In this document: positions 46,368-55,106 of the stretch, in pieces | Layout of the letters: the number at the start of each line of letters is the position of its first letter | Numbering within the stretch: the stretch's first letter is position 1 | Assembly: GCA_965225895.1 (NCBI GenBank) | Contig: CBDDBR010000011.1 | Span: 1,736,001 to 1,800,000, forward strand | DNA: 64,000 bases | From: Endobugula sp965225895 | Lineage (GTDB): Bacteria; Pseudomonadota; Gammaproteobacteria; Pseudomonadales; Cellvibrionaceae | Direction of reading: 5' to 3' | Made by a program: the position numbers and the translations under genes | Notes under the pieces: model-generated | What the model was told of the DNA's origin: nothing | The model's input: only the letters and a program-made list of their open reading frames with translations | Database searches by the model: none

Positions 46368-47264
46368 CTATAAAATAAAAAACAATGCCGCTGGCACAAT
46401 TAACACACTTGCCATATTACCGATTAACACAATAGCAGCAACATGCTCTGGTTCTTGCTGAAAACGTTCAGCCACCATGTAATTTAAAATGGCAGGCGGC
46501 AATATAGAAAACAGCAACAAATATTTTTCTTGTTGTGTATCGAAAGAAAAAAACGACAACAATAACAATGCAATCAACACACCACTGAGCGGACATAGCA
46601 ATGCGCCTATCATGCCTATTTTCCAGTGTGAAAAATTAACACCTACCATTCTCACTCCTAATGCAAACAGCATGAGAGGAATTGCTATTTGACCCAGCAT
46701 GTCAATCGCCGTACGAACAGCAGGATATACAGGCAAGGAAAAATAACTCCAACACAAGCCTAAAAATGTTGCCAAGATCATTGGCATTTTTAATACAGAT
46801 AGCAAAGGTGTCTTTCGATTTAATACATAGACACCCAGCGTAAAGTGCAAAATATTTTCAACAATAAATAAAACCACTGCCGCAGGTAATGCCTCTTGAC
46901 CAAACGCTAACACCGCCAATGGCAAACCTAAATTGCCACTATTATTAAACATCATAGGTGGTAAAAATGTTTTTTTATTCACACCCAAAAAATGACAGAA
47001 AGGCAATAACACCAAACCAGAACCCAACACAATAGCTGCGGCCGCGAGCGCCAAAGGGCCATAAGACGTAAACTCAAATGATTCTGCAGATAAAACAGAA
47101 AATAACAATGCGGGAATAAAAATATCTATATTCGCTGCATTTGCCGATTGTAAGTCGACTGATTTATTTTTTGCTGATTTTCTCGCGTAAATATATCCCA
47201 CACTCACAATAACGAGTAAGGGAAAAACGGTTAACAATATACGTTCTGCAATCATACTAACCAT
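46368..47264 (-). CDS. AEC-family transporter (auxin efflux carrier family)
   Basis: A 298-aa membrane protein with about ten transmembrane helices in two similar halves. Typical AEC motif: FLPPMMFNNSGNLGLPLAVLAFG, plus the PPAILNYMVAERF loop in the second half. Family members move malate, malonate or other weak acids. It is divergent from the O-methyltransferase gene with a 325-bp regulatory gap. Whether it belongs to the neighbouring regulon is unclear. Confidence 0.87.
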   Translation of the reverse strand: MVSMIAERILLTVFPLLVIVSVGYIYARKSAKNKSVDLQSANAANIDIFIPALLFSVLSAESFEFTSYGPLALAAAAIVLGSGLVLLPFCHFLGVNKKTFLPPMMFNNSGNLGLPLAVLAFGQEALPAAVVLFIVENILHFTLGVYVLNRKTPLLSVLKMPMILATFLGLCWSYFSLPVYPAVRTAIDMLGQIAIPLMLFALGVRMVGVNFSHWKIGMIGALLCPLSGVLIALLLLSFFSFDTQQEKYLLLFSILPPAILNYMVAERFQQEPEHVAAIVLIGNMASVLIVPAALFFIL

Positions 47265-47333
47265 GGCCTCGTTATTTTCACAGGTTTATATGCTTCATTC
47301 ACTATAGGAAACACCTCTCAACAAGCATCACAC

Positions 47334-47400
47334 ATTGTAACAATGCACCAATAAAACACCATCTAATTAGCCCCAAAACACATAATCAACCACTGTTACA
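47334..47400 (+). promoter_or_regulatory. Candidate upstream activator sites of the O-methyltransferase gene
   Basis: ATTGTAACAAT (47334-47344) is a perfect palindrome around a central A; TGTTACA (47394-47400) is the reverse of its TGTAACA half. They lie 90-160 nt upstream of a sigma-54-type promoter, the right distance for an enhancer-binding protein. The rest of the 325-bp gap is A+T-rich with nothing else seen. Confidence 0.4.
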
Positions 47401-47492
47401 AACTGTGCCAAAGCTGATGCATCCTGATTCAGTTACATTTTTATTACTTTTATCCAAAATAATAATTTCATATAAAACAACAGCTTAAAAAA

Positions 47493-47508
47493 TGGCTTAT
47501 ATTTTGCG
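47493..47508 (+). promoter_or_regulatory. Sigma-54 (-24/-12) promoter of the O-methyltransferase gene
   Basis: TGGC TTATATT TTGC G: GG at 47494-47495 and GC at 47506-47507, exactly 12 nt apart as required for sigma-54. The -24 box is TGGCTT rather than TGGCAC. The start codon lies 82 nt downstream. Confidence 0.6.
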
Positions 47509-47589
47509 TAATATCCATAAACATAAAATAAATAAAACACAACGAGTCATAATATCAAGGAGCATGTCACCTCGACATGATTAAATACT

Positions 47590-48603
47590 ATGTCATCATC
47601 TGAAGCTTGCCCTACTCAAAAAATTAACGAGCTCTATTGGGGATTCACTATATCGAGAGCCATTCACGTCGCAGCAAAATTTGGCATTGCCGATTACGTT
47701 GCACAAAATGGCACATTGATTAGTGAAATTGCCAAACGCACATTACTCAATGAAGATCGCCTTTATCGACTAATGCGTCTACTGGCTTCGTATAAAATAT
47801 TTCAAGAAACCGACAAGGGTATTTTTATTGCCACACCGCTATCCGATGCTATCAGCACACATCAGGAAGGATCGATTCGCGACGCCGCACACATGGTCAC
47901 AAAATCAATGTGGGAAGCCTACGGACACCTAGAGCATTGTATAAAAACAGGGGAAGATGCTTACAACGATCTTTTTGGAAAAGGCATTTTTGAATATCTT
48001 GATGAAAAAACAGATGAAGGCGAACAGTTTTCTAAAGCCATGCATAATTATGCGGAGCTTGAAAACCCGATAATAGCCGACAACTGTGATTTAAAAAATG
48101 CAAAATCTATTGTAGATATTGGCGGTGGTCACGGTGGGTTTTTAAAAGAAATTTTATTAAGAAACCCTAGAGCAAACGGCACTCTTTTTGATCAACCACA
48201 AATTGTTCGCGATGCCATAAACATGGATGACACTCCCGAACTGCACTCTCGATTTGACAAAGTGGGCGGTGATTTCTTCAAAAAAATTCCTGTAGGCGCT
48301 GACGCTTATTTTTTAAAACGCATACTACATGATTGGAATGATGATGATTGCTGCAAAATATTGAGTAGCATTAAAAACTCAATGACCTCCTCCAGCACTC
48401 TCTACATCATTGACGCCGTTGTTCCCATGAATAACGAACCTCATTTTTCAAAAGACCTAGAAGCATTTCTAATGACTTGGGGAGGACAGGAACGCGATGC
48501 AAAAGAGTTTGGCGCATTATTAAATAAAGCAGGATTTGTACTCGAAACCATAACAGACACCTCATCCACGCTCTCTATTATTGAGGCAAAAGTATCACAC
48601 TAA
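47590..48603 (+). CDS. SAM-dependent O-methyltransferase (acetylserotonin/caffeate type)
   Basis: A 337-aa protein with an N-terminal dimerisation/winged-helix domain (LYWGFTISRAIHVAAKFGIADYV; LLNEDRLYRLMRLLASY) and a Rossmann methyltransferase domain (SIVDIGGGHGGFLKEIL motif I; DLP-like LFDQPQIV; LKRILHDWNDDDCCKIL). The HDW motif carries the catalytic His of plant-type O-methyltransferases. Substrate is likely a small hydroxyl-bearing molecule. A sigma-54 promoter precedes it and a strong hairpin follows, so it is a single-gene unit in the same regulatory setting as the dehydrogenase operon. Confidence 0.85.
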   Translation: MSSSEACPTQKINELYWGFTISRAIHVAAKFGIADYVAQNGTLISEIAKRTLLNEDRLYRLMRLLASYKIFQETDKGIFIATPLSDAISTHQEGSIRDAAHMVTKSMWEAYGHLEHCIKTGEDAYNDLFGKGIFEYLDEKTDEGEQFSKAMHNYAELENPIIADNCDLKNAKSIVDIGGGHGGFLKEILLRNPRANGTLFDQPQIVRDAINMDDTPELHSRFDKVGGDFFKKIPVGADAYFLKRILHDWNDDDCCKILSSIKNSMTSSSTLYIIDAVVPMNNEPHFSKDLEAFLMTWGGQERDAKEFGALLNKAGFVLETITDTSSTLSIIEAKVSH

Positions 48604-48618
48604 CAACACAGCAATTAT

Positions 48619-48667
48619 GGATAACAAAGCTATCTCGCCCCCCCCAAATAAGGTAGCTTTGTTATCC
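48619..48667 (+). terminator. Terminator after the O-methyltransferase gene
   Basis: GGATAACAAAGCTA (48619-48632) and TAGCTTTGTTATCC (48654-48667) are perfect 14-nt reverse complements with a C-rich 21-nt loop. Confidence 0.7.
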
Positions 48668-48795
48668 CCCTTAAAAATAGCTGCAATAAGCCACAACAAA
48701 CCACACGGCTATTACGCAATATCATCCCCTCCCCAAACAAGCCCGCCCCTACAAACTGAACACGCGCGCTAGCGCTCAACGCCCCCATCTAATAA

Positions 48796-48821
48796 CGACA
48801 CGCAGCTGCAACAGAGTGTCG
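48796..48821 (+). promoter_or_regulatory. Candidate enhancer (UAS) for the dehydrogenase operon
   Basis: CGACAC (48796-48801) and GTGTCG (48816-48821) form an inverted repeat with half-site starts 20 nt apart, two helical turns. Located about 86 nt upstream of the -24 box of a sigma-54 promoter. The same GACAC/GTGTC core recurs upstream of the VOC gene (61101-61130). Confidence 0.5.
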
Positions 48822-48906
48822 CAAAATTGCGTCAGCCTGAAGTAAGCAAATAGAGATAAACCCGAAAAATACAATAAAACCCTTAAAAATCAACACCTTA
48901 AGTTTA

Positions 48907-48922
48907 TGGCACAAGGCTTGCA
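48907..48922 (+). promoter_or_regulatory. Sigma-54 (-24/-12) promoter of the 2-oxoacid-dehydrogenase-type operon
   Basis: TGGCAC-AAGGC-TTGCA: near-perfect match to the consensus TGGCACG-N4-TTGCW, with GG (48908) and GC (48920) 12 nt apart. The predicted transcript starts about 48932, some 80 nt before the E1 alpha start codon. Confidence 0.82.
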
Positions 48923-49010
48923 ATTTTCTACCGACACAGCATAGCAATTGCCTTTTTAATGTCAGATGTTATTGGGTTGTTAAACAGTATTGATTATTTT
49001 GGAGCTTGAA

Positions 49011-49997
49011 ATGATACCTAGCCAAGAACAAGAAAAATGGATGTATAAACACATGCTCGTAAGCCGCTTCTTTGAAGAGGCCATCGAGAAGATTTATATG
49101 GAAGGGAAAAGCCCTGCCTTCAATATGGCTAATGGCCCTATACCAGGCGAAATGCACCTATCTAATGGACAGGAGCCATGCGCAGTAGGCGTTTGCGCTC
49201 ACCTAAACGCAGAGGATGTGGTTACCTCAACACACCGTCCTCACCACGTTGCCATCGCTAAAGGGGTTAACCTCAAGGCCATGGCTGCAGAAATTTTTGG
49301 TAAAAAAACAGGACTTAGCGGTGGCCGCGGTGGACACATGCATATCTTTGATGCCGACGTGAATTTTTCATGCTCAGGCATTATTGGCCAAAGTGTTGGC
49401 CCTGCTGTTGGCGCTGCATTATCGCGAGTCATGCAAAAGAAAAGCGGTGTTGCTGTTGCCTACTTGGGCGAAGGAGCCGCCAACCAAGGCGCCTTTCATG
49501 AAGCCTTAAATATGGCTGGCGTATGGAAGCTACCCGTTATTTTTATTATCGAAGATAACTCATGGGGAATATCTGTTTCTAAACGCGCAAGTACTGCCGT
49601 TGAAAGAAACTCTGATCGCGCATCATCATACGGTATGCCCGGTGAATTTATTGAAGGCAATGACCCTATTGCTATCTTTAAAACCGTAGGCCTAGCAATA
49701 GAACGTGCGCGTAGCGGTTTAGGCCCCACGCTCATCGAAATTGAAACTTCACGCCTTGCAGGTCACTTTATGGGTGATGGCGAAACCTATCGTCCAGATG
49801 GCGAAAAAGAAGCCCTTCAAAAAAGAGACCCTATTCCTTTAATGAAAGAACGCCTTGCCGAAGTTTACAACTGGAGTGACGACGACGATGCACAACTCGC
49901 TAAAGAAGCTCATGCCATTGTTGATGAAGCCATACAGTTTGCTCGAGACAGTGAGTACCCTGAGCCAGAAGAAGCAATGGAAAAAGTATTTGTCTAA
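49011..49997 (+). CDS. Thiamine-diphosphate E1 alpha subunit, acetoin/2-oxoacid dehydrogenase type
   Basis: A 328-aa E1 alpha protein. The ThDP/Mg2+ motif runs from GEGAANQGAFHEALNMAG to IIEDN, and STHRPHH and GLSGGRGGHMHIF are typical of acetoin dehydrogenase (AcoA) and pyruvate dehydrogenase alpha subunits. Start is the ATG at 49011 with GGAG 6 nt upstream. First gene of a unit whose other members are E1 beta, a lipoyl domain, an E2 catalytic domain and a lipoate ligase. The AcoR-like regulator next door and the sigma-54 promoter favour acetoin (or a similar ketone) as substrate, but pyruvate or another 2-oxoacid is not excluded. Confidence 0.85.
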   Translation: MIPSQEQEKWMYKHMLVSRFFEEAIEKIYMEGKSPAFNMANGPIPGEMHLSNGQEPCAVGVCAHLNAEDVVTSTHRPHHVAIAKGVNLKAMAAEIFGKKTGLSGGRGGHMHIFDADVNFSCSGIIGQSVGPAVGAALSRVMQKKSGVAVAYLGEGAANQGAFHEALNMAGVWKLPVIFIIEDNSWGISVSKRASTAVERNSDRASSYGMPGEFIEGNDPIAIFKTVGLAIERARSGLGPTLIEIETSRLAGHFMGDGETYRPDGEKEALQKRDPIPLMKERLAEVYNWSDDDDAQLAKEAHAIVDEAIQFARDSEYPEPEEAMEKVFV

Positions 49998-50047
49998 ATA
50001 AAAATGATGAAGACAGACCATTCAGGGCCAAGAATTAGGAGATAAAA

Positions 50048-51070
50048 ATGACAGAAGTAACAGAAAAAGAACGTAAATTAACCATCGCGCGCGCCATGGC
50101 TGAGGCTATTTCTCAAGAAATGCGCACCGATGAAAAAGTATTTGTAATGGGTGAAGACATCGGTGAACTTGGTGGCGTTTTTGGTAACACCAGAGGTTTG
50201 CATGAAGAGTTTGGAGCCGAACGTGTACGCGATACGCCCATATCAGAAACCGCCTTTATTGGCGCCGCTGTTGGCGCTGCATCTGACGGCATGAAGCCCG
50301 TTGTAGAACTCATGTTCGTTGATTTCTTCGGCGTTTGTTTTGATGCTATTTACAATATGATGGCAAAAAACACCTATTTTTCTGGCGGTAATGTCACAGT
50401 GCCTATGGTACTGATGACCTCAACAGGTGGTGGATATTCTGATGGTGGTCAACACTCTCAGTGTGTTCATGCAACATTTGCTCACTTACCAGGAATGAAA
50501 GTAGTCGCACCCTCTAATGCCTATGATGCGAAAGGCATGATGATTGCCGCTATTCGCGATCCAAACCCAGTGGTATTTATGTTTCACAAAGCCTTACAGG
50601 GCATGGGTTGGTTAGGCACAGAAAAAGACGCCATTGTGCATGTACCCGAAGGGGATTATGAAGTGCCTCTCGGTAAAGCGGTAGTTACTCGCGAAGGGAC
50701 AGATGTCACTATCGTAGGTATTACATCTGGCGTGCACTACGGCCTTAAAGCTGCTCGCACACTCGCTGAACAAGGTGTTAGCGCAGAAGTCATCGACCTT
50801 CGTTCACTGGTTCCACTTGATCGCGAAGCAATTATCGAATCCGTGAAAAAAACAGGTCGCCTGATTGTTGTTGATGAAGATTATCATAGCTACGGCATGA
50901 CGGGCGAAATTATCGCAACGGTTGCAGAAGCAGGTATTCCACTAAAAGCCGCGCCACAACGTGTCGCCTACCCAGACATTCCAATTCCATTTACTCGGCC
51001 AATGGAACAATGGGCACTACCAAGCCCAGAAAAAATTATTGCCGCATATAACACAATGAAGGAAGTATAA
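50048..51070 (+). CDS. Thiamine-diphosphate E1 beta subunit, acetoin/2-oxoacid dehydrogenase type
   Basis: A 340-aa transketolase-like protein: MGEDIGELGGVFGNTRGLHEEFG, DTPISETAFIGAAVGAA, VMLTSTGGGYSDGGQHSQ-like MTSTGGGYSDGGQHSQ, and a C-terminal domain with EVIDLRSLVPLDREAI. Pairs with the alpha subunit to form the decarboxylating/cleaving E1. AGGAG precedes the ATG; it ends 2 nt before the lipoyl-domain gene. Confidence 0.9.
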   Translation: MTEVTEKERKLTIARAMAEAISQEMRTDEKVFVMGEDIGELGGVFGNTRGLHEEFGAERVRDTPISETAFIGAAVGAASDGMKPVVELMFVDFFGVCFDAIYNMMAKNTYFSGGNVTVPMVLMTSTGGGYSDGGQHSQCVHATFAHLPGMKVVAPSNAYDAKGMMIAAIRDPNPVVFMFHKALQGMGWLGTEKDAIVHVPEGDYEVPLGKAVVTREGTDVTIVGITSGVHYGLKAARTLAEQGVSAEVIDLRSLVPLDREAIIESVKKTGRLIVVDEDYHSYGMTGEIIATVAEAGIPLKAAPQRVAYPDIPIPFTRPMEQWALPSPEKIIAAYNTMKEV

Positions 51071-51072
51071 AA

Positions 51073-51306
51073 ATGACAACAGATGTAATCGTACCCCTAG
51101 ACCTTTGGGAAGAAGACTCAGAAGCCGTAATCACATCATGGCTAGCCAGTAATGGCGCCTCAGTATCAGAAAATGATGTGATCGCTGAGCTTATGGTTGA
51201 AAAGATTCAATATGAACTTTTAGCACCTGCCAGCGGCACACTCGCCATAATAAAAGATGCCGATGAAATCGTTGCTAAAGGCGATAAAGTTGCCACTATC
51301 GGGTAA
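51073..51306 (+). CDS. Free-standing lipoyl-domain protein
   Basis: A 77-aa protein consisting of a single lipoyl/biotinyl fold. The modified lysine is expected in AELMVEKIQYELLAPASG (K near residue 42, 'VEK' type, as in lipoyl domains). Normally this domain is the N-terminus of E2; here it is its own gene and the catalytic core is the next gene. It would be the swinging arm for the E1 product. Confidence 0.87.
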   Translation: MTTDVIVPLDLWEEDSEAVITSWLASNGASVSENDVIAELMVEKIQYELLAPASGTLAIIKDADEIVAKGDKVATIG

Positions 51307-51326
51307 CTTTTAGCTAGGGAGTTCAC

Positions 51327-52004
51327 ATGACAGATACAGAAGTAATCAAGGTAACTCCTCTTAAAGGATTACGAGGAATGATTGCAAACAACATGAGACG
51401 CAGCCTCGACGAGGCTGCGCAACTCACACACCATGCAGTGTGTTCAGTTGACAACATGTGGTTACGCAAAGAAAAAATGGCTGAGCAAGGAATCAAAATT
51501 TCTATTGAAGACTTACTCGCCGACTACCTTATTAAAACGTTAAAAAAACACCCAACAATGAACGGACGCATTGAAGAAGGTGAAATTCGCATTTGTCGTA
51601 ATATCGACTTGTGCTTTGCCATTGGCTTACCTGGCGGAAAATTAATGGCTCCTGCCCTATTTTCCGCAGACCAAAAAGAACTACAAGAAAGAGCTGTCGC
51701 ACGAAAAGATGTTCTCAGCAGAGCAAAATCAGGAAGCCTAACCGTTTCTGAGATGCGTGGTGGTACTTTTACATTAAGCAATATTGGTCGTAGCCGAGTA
51801 CGCTTTTTTACACCGATCATTAACCTACCTCAACTTGCTATTCTTGGTATTGGAGAAACCTATACCGAATTAGCTACCGAAGCAGGACAAATCGTTGAAA
51901 AAAGAATGATGGGCTTATCACTCACGTTTGACCATCGCGGTATTGATGGTGGTCCTGCCGCTGATTTCTTGTCTGATCTTTGTCAGGAAATAGAAAGTGA
52001 ATAA
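51327..52004 (+). CDS. E2 acyltransferase catalytic domain, without lipoyl domain
   Basis: A 225-aa 2-oxoacid-dehydrogenase acyltransferase core. The catalytic signature is LTFDHRGIDGGPAADFL (DHRxxDG). Starts with the LKGLRGMIANNMRRSLDEAAQLTHH segment. No lipoyl or peripheral-subunit-binding domain is fused, so it depends on the preceding 77-aa protein. GGGAG precedes the ATG. It overlaps the lipoate-ligase gene by 8 nt. Confidence 0.88.
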   Translation: MTDTEVIKVTPLKGLRGMIANNMRRSLDEAAQLTHHAVCSVDNMWLRKEKMAEQGIKISIEDLLADYLIKTLKKHPTMNGRIEEGEIRICRNIDLCFAIGLPGGKLMAPALFSADQKELQERAVARKDVLSRAKSGSLTVSEMRGGTFTLSNIGRSRVRFFTPIINLPQLAILGIGETYTELATEAGQIVEKRMMGLSLTFDHRGIDGGPAADFLSDLCQEIESE

Positions 52005-52776
52005 CCCTGCTCACTATGTTGACTATGGATCTATGAGCAAAATAAAGATCCCTACACCGATGAATATTCAAGCAGGTCTTGATCTTGAGCAACATTTACT
52101 AGATCAAGTATTAACTGGTGAGATATCATCGGGGTACGCCTTATGGCGCAGCCAGCAGGCCTTAGTCGTTCCCAAAAGTGCCACGCACCGCGAGCATTAT
52201 GCAGAAGCGTGTCGATTTTGTGAAACGCTAGGCTGGCCTGTTGTTGCCAGAAGCACAGGCGGGGAGCTCACGCCACAAAGCGAAGGATTTATTAATCTTT
52301 CATTAGTGATTAAATGCAAAAGAAAACAATTAAATATCAAAGATAGTTACCACATAATTTGCGATGCGATTATGCAGTGGCTTGCTAATTACAAAATACA
52401 AAGCCATTGCTCCTCAATTGATGGGGCTTTCTGTGATGGCGATTTTAATATTGTCATTGGCAATCAAAAATTAGTAGGTACCGCTCAACGTTGGAAAAAA
52501 ATAACCGACCCTCTAACACGAGCAGATGGTAGCGATATGGCAATTTTAATGCATGCCGTTATTTTGTGTGACGGTGACTTACCTGCCATGTGGGATATTT
52601 CTAATTCTTTTTATAAAACGTGCAATCTAGAACCTTTTATTAAAGGCAACAAACATACTTCTCTTGCCCAATTATTTAATAAAGAAGGCGAAGACTTTGT
52701 TTTAGAAATGCTTGATAGCTTAGATTCATCAATGAGCAAATATATAGATACACTATTAAGCCAGTCTTTTAACTAA
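51997..52776 (+). CDS. Lipoate-protein ligase A-like protein
   Basis: A 259-aa member of the LplA/LipB/BirA-fold family. Diagnostic stretches are ARSTGGELTPQSEGFINLSL (the substrate loop) and the lysine motif IGNQKLVGTAQRWKK. The GTG at 51997 has AGGAA 7 nt upstream and couples it to the E2 gene; an ATG at 52033 is the alternative. A dedicated ligase would load lipoate on the free-standing lipoyl domain. Similar ligases occur in acetoin operons of other bacteria. Confidence 0.8.
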   Translation: MNNPAHYVDYGSMSKIKIPTPMNIQAGLDLEQHLLDQVLTGEISSGYALWRSQQALVVPKSATHREHYAEACRFCETLGWPVVARSTGGELTPQSEGFINLSLVIKCKRKQLNIKDSYHIICDAIMQWLANYKIQSHCSSIDGAFCDGDFNIVIGNQKLVGTAQRWKKITDPLTRADGSDMAILMHAVILCDGDLPAMWDISNSFYKTCNLEPFIKGNKHTSLAQLFNKEGEDFVLEMLDSLDSSMSKYIDTLLSQSFN

Positions 52777-52860
52777 AATTTACATAGCACTAACCATAAA
52801 AATCAACACTATTTTAAAAAACATAACTGTCAATAACAATAAACAAAAAGAGGACTTAAA

Positions 52861-53370
52861 ATGGATCGTCGAAAATTTTTATCGAATGCTGGCGCTGTCG
52901 CATTAGGTACATCCGCTGTTGTTATTAGTGGGGGGCTATTTTCATTAGATAGCGTCGCCGCTGAAAAAATAGGCGCTAACGCTAACGTTACACTACTCAA
53001 ACTAGCACGTGACATTTACCCTCACGATACTCTAGAAGACAAATATTACACACAAGTAATGTCTCCCATGGCGTTAGAAGCAGAGAACAACAACGACCTC
53101 ATGAAACTATTATCTGAGGGCGTTAATGATTTAGATAAAACCTCTATCGCTTTATTTAATAAAAACTACACAAAAATAAAAAATGAATCTGATCGTGTCA
53201 TCGTATTAAAAAAATTAGAATCTTCAGCTTTTTTCCAAAAGATTAAAGGCGCACTCATGATGGGAATTTACAACAACGAAGAGTTGTGGCCCCGTTTTGG
53301 ATTTGGTGGTTCTGCATGGGAAAAAGGCGGTTATATCAACCGCGGTTACGATAAAAACGATTGGATCTAA
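52861..53370 (+). CDS. Tat-exported small subunit, gluconate 2-dehydrogenase subunit 3 type
   Basis: A 169-aa protein with a twin-arginine signal (DRRKFLSNAGAVALGTSAVV) and a hydrophobic core up to about residue 34. The mature part resembles subunit 3 of membrane-bound flavin dehydrogenases (gluconate, fructose, sorbitol type): LARDIYPHD, LKKLESSAFFQKIKGALMMGIYNN region (read in parts), FGFGGSAWEKGGYINRGYDK. It escorts the signal-less GMC subunit encoded next through the Tat pore. Probably part of the operon from 48932; 84 nt separate it from the ligase gene. Confidence 0.8.
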   Translation: MDRRKFLSNAGAVALGTSAVVISGGLFSLDSVAAEKIGANANVTLLKLARDIYPHDTLEDKYYTQVMSPMALEAENNNDLMKLLSEGVNDLDKTSIALFNKNYTKIKNESDRVIVLKKLESSAFFQKIKGALMMGIYNNEELWPRFGFGGSAWEKGGYINRGYDKNDWI

Positions 53371-53387
53371 GCTGAGGAGTAATACAC

Positions 53388-54970
53388 ATGTCTACAAAAT
53401 TTGATTTAAATGATGACAGCTTAGTTGTCATTATTGGTTCTGGCGCTGGCGGTGGTACATTAGCCAATGAATTAGCACAAAAAGGGATTCGTTCTGTTGT
53501 ATTAGAAGCAGGTAAACGCTTTAAAATGAGCGATATTGAAAATGACGAATGGAAAATGTTTGGCAAAATTTCTTGGCTCGACAAACGCTATGTTGAAGGC
53601 CCAGCACGAATTGCAAAAGATTTTCCTAACTTACCCGCATGGATTGTGAAAGGTGTTGGTGGTGCTACGGTACACTGGGCAGGCGTAGCTATGCGCTTCC
53701 AAGAACATGAATTTAAAATGAAAACAACCAATGGCACAGTCGCTGGTGCAAACGTTTTAGATTGGCCGATTACGCTCAAAGAAATGGAACCTTATTACGT
53801 TAAAGCTGAAAGCAAAATGGGCGTATGTGGAACAGAAGCAACAGGCATGCCTTATCACGGTAAGAGTAGCCACTATAAAGTCGTCGCCGAAGGTGCTAAA
53901 CGTATTGGTGCAGAATGTGAGCAAGCAAATCTTGCAATTAACACCAAACCGCGTGACGGTCGCCCCCCTTGTCAAGTCAATGGCTTTTGTATGCAAGGCT
54001 GCCGCATTGGCGCAAAATGGTCAACCATGTACACAGAAATTCCCAATGCAGAAAAAACTGGGAATGTTGAAGTCCGTCCAGAATCAATGGTACTACGTAT
54101 CGAGCATAATAAAGCGGGTAAAGTGACAGGCGTTTTATATGCCGATAAAGATGGTAACCAACATTTACAAAAAGCACGTGTTGTTGCCGTTGCTGGTAAC
54201 TCGATTGAATCACCTCGCATGTTACTCAACTCAGCCTCATCCATGTTCCCCGACGGCCTAGCCAACTCTTCGGGTCAAGTGGGTCAAAACTATATGACGC
54301 ATACCACGGGTGGTGTATATGCTGAGAATTTGATAAACCCGTGCATATGTACAAAAGTACTGTAGTACCTGGCATTGTGCATGAATGGAAAGACAACGAT
54401 CCTAAACGCGGCCACCTCGCAGGTTATGAATTAGAAATACTGCATCTTGGTTTACCATTTATGTCTGCCTTTTTAAATCCTGGCCAAGGCGGATGGGGAC
54501 GAGAACTCGCAAACTCGTTAGAAAACTATGAAAACATGGCTGGCTTTTGGATTTGTGGTGAAGACATGCCCGTTGAATCCAACAACATCACACTGCATAA
54601 AACAGAAAAAGACCAATATGGTTTACCTGTTCCTGTTGTGTATAAAGCAGATCATATTAATGATACTCGTATGCGTAACCATGCCTACGATCGCTCGAAA
54701 GAGTTATTTGATTCTATCGGCGCGACTAAAATCAATAATCTTCCGCCGTACCCTGCAAGTCATAATATGGGAACAAACCGAATGAGTGAACACGCCAGAG
54801 ATGGTGTAGTGAACCGCTGGGGACAAGCCCACGATATTAAAAACCTGTTTATCTCGGATGGCAGTCAATTCACCACTAGTGGTACAGAAAACCCGACTTT
54901 AACCATTGTGGCATTAGCCATTCGACAAGCTGATTATATTTCTGATCAAATGAAACGAAAAGAAATATAG
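53388..54970 (+). pseudogene. GMC-family flavin dehydrogenase, broken by a frameshift
   Basis: The 5' frame (53388-54365) encodes the FAD domain with VVIIGSGAGGGTLANELAQKG. The 3' frame (to 54970) encodes the remainder, including the catalytic His/Asn block SHNMGTNRMSEHARDG and the FAD-closing FISDGSQFTTSGTENPTLTI. The two frames join at GAGA (54324-54327). Removing one GA gives a continuous AEFDKPVHMYKST, with the spacing of family members (about 526 aa). It lacks a signal peptide and follows the Tat subunit. Either a true two-base insertion (inactive gene), or a sequencing/assembly error. An intact enzyme would oxidise a polyol or alcohol in the periplasm. Confidence 0.85.
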
Positions 54971-55003
54971 TGCACAACTGCCTCTCACGTTGTGTCAACG
55001 TTT

Positions 55004-55028
55004 AGCACGCCTTTGGGCGTGCTTTTTT
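55004..55028 (+). terminator. Rho-independent terminator of the dehydrogenase operon
   Basis: GCACGCC (55005-55011), loop TTTG, GGCGTGC (55016-55022), then TTTTTT. A second palindrome ACGTTG-TGT-CAACGT (54987-55001) lies just before it. It ends the transcript starting near 48932. Confidence 0.9.
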
Positions 55029-55106
55029 ATGGGTGTTTGGTTTTAAAAAAGTAGAAAGGGCGCGCCCTCAAAACAGGTACAGACGCAGGCATACAGAAAT
55101 AAAACG

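Noticed and set aside
48581..48772. 63-codon open frame after the O-methyltransferase
   Set aside because: Covers the terminator hairpin; proline-rich, unstructured translation and no ribosome-binding site.
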